From: Blastococcus saxobsidens
GTDB taxonomy: Bacteria; Actinomycetota; Actinomycetes; Mycobacteriales; Geodermatophilaceae
Length of the DNA: 64,000 nucleotides
NCBI RefSeq assembly: GCF_010682065.1
Contig: NZ_JAAGWG010000016.1
Location: 1 to 64,000, forward strand
Reading direction: 5' to 3'
Made by a program: the position numbers and the translations under genes. The notes below the pieces were generated by a model, which saw only the letters and a program-made list of their open reading frames with translations, was not told where the DNA came from and searched no databases. Position 1 is the stretch's first letter. Each line of letters starts with the position of its first letter. Below, piece after piece: positions 60,649 through 64,000 of the stretch.

Positions 60649-61800
60649 ATGTCCGACCAGCTGACCGGCGCGCCGGCGCTCGACGCCATCACCGCCGCAC
60701 TGGCCACCGTGCAGGACCCGGAGATCAACCGCCCGCTCACCGAGCTGGGCATGGTCAAGGACGTGCAGATCGGCGCCGACGGCGCGGTCCGCGTCGAGGT
60801 CTACCTGACCGTCGCCGGCTGCCCGATGCGCGAGACGATCACCAACCGGGTCACGCAGGCCGTCGGCAACGTCCCCGGCGTGACCGCCGTCCAGGTGGGC
60901 CTCGACGTCATGAACGACGAGCAGCGCGCCGAACTGCGCAAGACCGTGCGCGGCACCGACGCCGCCGACCCGGTGATCCCCTTCGCCCAGCCCGGCTCGC
61001 TCACCCGCGTGTACGCGGTCGCCTCGGGCAAGGGTGGTGTCGGCAAGTCCAGCGTCACGGTGAACCTGGCCGCCGCGCTGGCCAAGCGCGGGCTGTCGGT
61101 CGGTGTCGTGGACGCCGACATCTACGGCCACTCGGTGCCGCGGATGCTCGGGGTGGACGACAAGCCCACGCAGGTCGACAACATGATCATGCCGCCGCAG
61201 TCGATGGGCGTGAAGGTCATCTCGATCGGCATGTTCACCCCCGGCAACACCCCGGTCGTGTGGCGTGGCCCGATGCTGCACCGCGCGCTGCAGCAGTTCC
61301 TCGCCGACGTGTGGTGGGGCGACCTCGACGTCCTCCTGCTGGACCTCCCGCCCGGCACCGGCGACGTCGCGATCTCGATCGCGCAGCTGCTGCCCAACGC
61401 CGAGATCCTCGTCGTGACCACCCCGCAGCTGGCCGCCGCCGAGGTGGCCGAGCGGGCCGGCGCGATCGCCACGCAGACCCACCAGCAGGTCATCGGCGTC
61501 ATCGAGAACATGAGCTGGATGGAGCTGCCCGACGGCACCCGCATGGAGGTCTTCGGCTCCGGCGGCGGTCAGACGGTCTCCGACGCGCTCACCCGCACCC
61601 TCGGTGCCCGGGTGCCGCTGCTCGGCCAGGTCCCCCTCGACCCGCGCCTGCGGGAGGCCGGCGACGCCGGTGCCCCGATCGTGCTGGCCCAGCCGGAGTC
61701 CCCCGCCGCCCAGGCGCTGGAGAAGATCGCCGACGGGCTGGCCAGCCGCCAGCGCGGGCTCTCCGGCATGTCGCTGGGGCTCACCCCCGTCAAGCGCTGA
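60649..61800 (+). CDS. mrp: Mrp/NBP35-type iron-sulfur cluster carrier ATPase
   Basis: The 383-residue protein has an N-terminal MIP18/DUF59 domain (TVQDPEINRPLTELGMVKDV, with the conserved AGCPMR Cys) and a ParA-like ATPase: deviant Walker A SGKGGVGKSSVTVNLA, VDADIYGHSVPRMLG and DLPPGTGDVAISIAQ. Such proteins carry Fe-S clusters to target enzymes. AAGGAG precedes the ATG. A run anti-sigma/htrA/tatB/mrp is conserved in actinobacteria. Confidence 0.95.
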   Translation: MSDQLTGAPALDAITAALATVQDPEINRPLTELGMVKDVQIGADGAVRVEVYLTVAGCPMRETITNRVTQAVGNVPGVTAVQVGLDVMNDEQRAELRKTVRGTDAADPVIPFAQPGSLTRVYAVASGKGGVGKSSVTVNLAAALAKRGLSVGVVDADIYGHSVPRMLGVDDKPTQVDNMIMPPQSMGVKVISIGMFTPGNTPVVWRGPMLHRALQQFLADVWWGDLDVLLLDLPPGTGDVAISIAQLLPNAEILVVTTPQLAAAEVAERAGAIATQTHQQVIGVIENMSWMELPDGTRMEVFGSGGGQTVSDALTRTLGARVPLLGQVPLDPRLREAGDAGAPIVLAQPESPAAQALEKIADGLASRQRGLSGMSLGLTPVKR

Positions 61801-61818
61801 GCTGAACCGCCGGGGCCG

Positions 61819-61949
61819 CTCTGGGAGTCGTTCGCGCGGTCTCCTAGCCCTGCAGCACCCCCAGAGGACGAGCAACACTCCCAGAGCCGAGCGGGGCGGC
61901 TCCACGTAGCTCCTCGGAGACCCTCCGGGCCCCGCTCGTCGCTACGTGG
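61819..61949. repeat. nested and interleaved inverted repeats between mrp and tatB
   Basis: Three arm pairs lie in 131 bases: CTCTGGGAGT (61819-61828 with 61877-61886), CGAGCGGGGC (61888-61897 with 61929-61938) and CCACGTAGC (61902-61910 with 61941-61949). The last two pairs interleave (a-b-a'-b'), so both stems cannot form as simple hairpins at once. It is probably a bidirectional terminator region for the convergent genes, perhaps with alternative folds. Confidence 0.5.
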
Positions 61950-62307
61950 CGTCGACGTCGAACGGGGGCGGGACGGCGCGGTCGCGCGTCTGAGCGGCCA
62001 CCACCGAGGCCGCGGTCGCGCCGGCGGGACCGCTCGGGCGCACCGGGGCGTCCTCGTCGTCGCCGAGCAACTGGTCGCGGATGAACGTGCGCGGGTGGTA
62101 CCTGCGCAGGTCCAGGTCGCGCAGCTCGGAGAAGTCGTCACCCATCGACTCGTGCACCTGCTCGCGGACCCCGGTGATCGCCGCCTTCGCCTTCTTCAGG
62201 CCGCTGGCGGCGTCCTTGGCCAGGTGCGGCAGGCGCTCGGGGCCGAAGATGAACAGCGCGGCGAGGCCCAGGACGATGATCTCGCCCCAGCCGATCGAGT
62301 CGAACAC
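61942..62307 (-). CDS. tatB: Sec-independent translocase protein TatB
   Basis: The 121-residue protein starts with a GTG at 62307: FDSIGWGEIIVLGLAALFIF then GPERLPHLAK, the TatA/B N-terminal helix, Gly-Pro hinge and amphipathic helix, followed by a polar tail. It recruits folded Tat substrates at the membrane. It lies 72 bases downstream of htrA in the same direction, as in mycobacteria. Confidence 0.93.
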   Translation of the reverse strand: MFDSIGWGEIIVLGLAALFIFGPERLPHLAKDAASGLKKAKAAITGVREQVHESMGDDFSELRDLDLRRYHPRTFIRDQLLGDDEDAPVRPSGPAGATAASVVAAQTRDRAVPPPFDVDAT

Positions 62308-62379
62308 CGCCGCTCCCGTCCTCGTCGGCCGCCCGGCGCGGCCACCCACCAGCGTAGGTGGGGCCGTCCGGCCGCCGGA

Positions 62380-63930
62380 TCACGCCTGGGTGAGCGTCGC
62401 CTGAACCTTCTGCGAGCTGCCGCCGCGGACCAGCTCCACGGTCACCTCGTCGCCCGGCTCGCGGGCGTCCACGGCGACGGCCAGCTCCTCGGAGCTGCCG
62501 ACCTCGGTGTCGTCGATCGCGATGATGATGTCCTCCTCGCGGATCCCGGCCTCCGCGGCGGCGCTGCCGGGCTCCACGTTCAGCACGAGGGCGCCGTCGC
62601 GGGTGCCGTCGGTGACCGAGCGGGCGTTGACGCCGAGCGTGGCGTGCACCGCCGAGCCGGTGGAGATCAGCTGCTCGGCAATCCGCTTCATCGTGTCGAT
62701 GGGGATGGCGAAGCCGAGGCCGATCGAGCCACCCGCGCCCGTGGAGGCGATCGCGGTGTTGATGCCGATCAGCGAGCCGGAGGCGTCCACCAGCGCACCA
62801 CCGGAGTTGCCGGGGTTGATCGGCGCATCGGTCTGGACGGCGCTGATGACGGCGTTGGTGTCGGTGCCCTCGCCGGACAGCCGCACCGGGCGGTCCAGCG
62901 AGCTCACGATGCCGCTGGTGACCGTGCCGGCCAGGCCCAGCGGGGAGCCGATGGCCACCACCGGGTCACCGACCACGACGTCGTCGGACCGGCCGAGCGA
63001 CGCGGTCACCAGGCCGGGCTTCTCCACCTTGATGACGGCGAGGTCGCTGGCCGGGTCACGGCCGACGATGCGGGCGGCCGACCCGCTGCCGTCGGAGAAC
63101 ACGGCGCGGATCTCGGCACCCTCGACGTCGTCGGCGCCGGAGACGACGTGGTTGTTCGTGACGATGTAGCCGTTCTCGCCGTCGATGACCACGCCGGAAC
63201 CGGTCGCGCCGGCCTGCCCGACGCGCACCTCGATCGAGACCACGGCGGGGATCACCTGCTCCGCGATGCCCGACACCGAGCCGGGCTCCCGGGTGATCCC
63301 CGGTTCCACCTGGGAGAGCGTCGTCCCCGGGGCCAGCAGCGGCGTCTCCTCCGCGGTGCGGGTGAGGTACCAGCCGACGCCGCCCCCGACGGCCGACACC
63401 AGGAGCAGGCCGAGGACAGCGAGCGTCATCAGGCGCACGGACAGGTCGCGCAGCCGGAGCTTGCGGCGGCCCTGGGCGTCGACGACGACCGGGCCCGGCT
63501 GGGCGTCCTCGTCGTACACCGCGGGCGCCCCGAGGCCGGCGGGGGCCGCGGGGTCGCGCCACGGGTCGGTGCGGGCGTCGGCCTTCCACCACGGACCGGC
63601 GGCGGTGCGCCGGCCGCCCGGACGCCCGGACGGCGGGTCCTGCAGCCCGCCCCGACCGGGCGCGGGCGGCCCGAAGGCTCGGATCAGCGCCTCGGGCGGG
63701 GGCGGCGGCACGGGTCGCGCGGGGAGCGGGGGCCGGTTGCCGGCGAAGCTGCCGTCGACGGCCGGCGGGCGGCCGAACGCGCCGGCCTGGCCGGGCGTGT
63801 TGGGCGGCGCGGCGACCGGACGGGGGTCGAGCCGCTGGGCGGACGCGTCGAAGCCACCGGTCTGCCCGTCGGGCCGGGTGAAGACGGCGTCCGGGCGGCC
63901 GTCGGCCGACCGGTCCTCGGGACGGGTCAG
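62380..63930 (-). CDS. htrA: HtrA/DegP-type serine protease with PDZ domain
   Basis: The protein has a long Pro-rich cytoplasmic leader, one membrane helix (LMTLAVLGLLLVSAVGGGVG), a trypsin-like domain with His in TNNHVVS, Asp in DPASDLAVIK and Ser in NPGNSGGALVD, and a C-terminal PDZ domain (GSAAAEAGIREEDIIIAIDD). It degrades or senses misfolded exported proteins. The frame continues upstream of the first GTG (63711) with mycobacterial-like leader sequence (RLDPRPVAAPPNTPG, GAFGRPPAVDGSFAG). I therefore extend it to a CTG at 63930 that overlaps the preceding stop; the true start is uncertain. Confidence 0.88.
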   Translation of the reverse strand: MTRPEDRSADGRPDAVFTRPDGQTGGFDASAQRLDPRPVAAPPNTPGQAGAFGRPPAVDGSFAGNRPPLPARPVPPPPPEALIRAFGPPAPGRGGLQDPPSGRPGGRRTAAGPWWKADARTDPWRDPAAPAGLGAPAVYDEDAQPGPVVVDAQGRRKLRLRDLSVRLMTLAVLGLLLVSAVGGGVGWYLTRTAEETPLLAPGTTLSQVEPGITREPGSVSGIAEQVIPAVVSIEVRVGQAGATGSGVVIDGENGYIVTNNHVVSGADDVEGAEIRAVFSDGSGSAARIVGRDPASDLAVIKVEKPGLVTASLGRSDDVVVGDPVVAIGSPLGLAGTVTSGIVSSLDRPVRLSGEGTDTNAVISAVQTDAPINPGNSGGALVDASGSLIGINTAIASTGAGGSIGLGFAIPIDTMKRIAEQLISTGSAVHATLGVNARSVTDGTRDGALVLNVEPGSAAAEAGIREEDIIIAIDDTEVGSSEELAVAVDAREPGDEVTVELVRGGSSQKVQATLTQA

Positions 63931-64000
63931 GGTGTGCCGCCCGGACCGACGGCACCGGAGGAGCCCACTGTCACGGTGCGCAGGACCGGGGGCGCCACCT
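63927..64000 (-). CDS. 3' end of an upstream gene, possibly the anti-sigma factor of the sigE-rseA-htrA cluster
   Basis: A frame entering from the right edge reads VAPPVLRTVTVGSSGAVGPG and ends at a TGA (63927-63929) that overlaps the htrA frame. In mycobacteria the gene before htrA is the anti-sigma factor rseA, so this tail may belong to it. Only about 24 codons are visible, too few to identify the family from sequence. Confidence 0.35.
   Translation of the reverse strand, partial: VAPPVLRTVTVGSSGAVGPGGTP

Overview
The window is high-GC DNA with dense, overlapping actinobacterial-style genes: frequent GTG starts, ATGA/GTGA stop-start overlaps and GGAGG ribosome sites. The run anti-sigma tail, htrA, tatB, mrp at the right end matches the sigE-rseA-htrA-tatB-mrp neighbourhood of Actinobacteria. 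A member of the Geodermatophilaceae (Blastococcus, Modestobacter or Geodermatophilus) would fit, but that is inferred from style only; no rRNA or tRNA gene was seen.

Layout. (1) 1-4190: an IS481-type transposase tail, a small ORF, and a minus-strand Tad/Flp pilus operon (tadB, tadC, a pilin-like peptide, two TadE-like proteins). (2) 4177-31179: a 27-kb integrated element that has split the pilus ATPase gene tadA/cpaF. The 3' part of tadA is at 3411-4190 and the 5' part at 31166-31626. A 14-bp direct repeat (4177-4190 and 31166-31179) marks the ends. (3) 31762-38639: core-like redox genes (Ddn-type protein, quinone oxidoreductase, old yellow enzyme with divergent MarR, NAD(P)H oxidoreductase), small membrane proteins and a thiamine-diphosphate enzyme. 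(4) 38872-43639: an Esx-like protein and a large FHA-FtsK ATPase of type VII secretion. (5) 43724-48850: an oxidoreductase, a ribbon-helix-helix regulator, a DUF4097/ABC exporter operon, and a DUF4230 gene between two related long palindromes. (6) 48872-64000: acyl-CoA dehydrogenases, a CitE-like lyase, assorted enzymes and transporters, then mrp, tatB and htrA.

The element carries a tyrosine integrase next to one end, a MobF relaxase with hairpins upstream (candidate oriT), an ArdC-type antirestriction protein, an AlpA-like excisionase, a decayed ParB-like gene, and a noncoding segment with inverted DnaA-box-like sites and short repeats (candidate replication origin). No coupling protein or mating-pore gene was found, so it looks mobilizable rather than self-transmissible. 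An IS21-family element (27693-30074) and an IS110 remnant have invaded it.

Its cargo (9958-22911) is an aromatic-degradation cassette. A plus-strand operon encodes a SnoaL-like protein, an HpaB/TcpA-type reduced-flavin monooxygenase, an FAD-synthetase-like protein, an intradiol hydroxyquinol-type dioxygenase and a maleylacetate reductase. This is the chemistry used for chlorophenols, nitrophenols or resorcinols through hydroxyquinol. A divergent minus-strand operon encodes a flavin reductase fused to a GntR/FCD regulator, bifunctional RibBA, a broken flavoprotein hydroxylase, a fumarylacetoacetase-family hydrolase and an extradiol dioxygenase. A 1012-residue ATPase regulator with a SARP-like C-terminus lies between them. 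The cassette therefore brings its own flavin synthesis, FAD formation and flavin reduction for a flavin-consuming oxygenase. This self-supplied, mobile flavin-oxygenase cassette, with its enzyme-regulator fusion, is the most distinctive system in the window.
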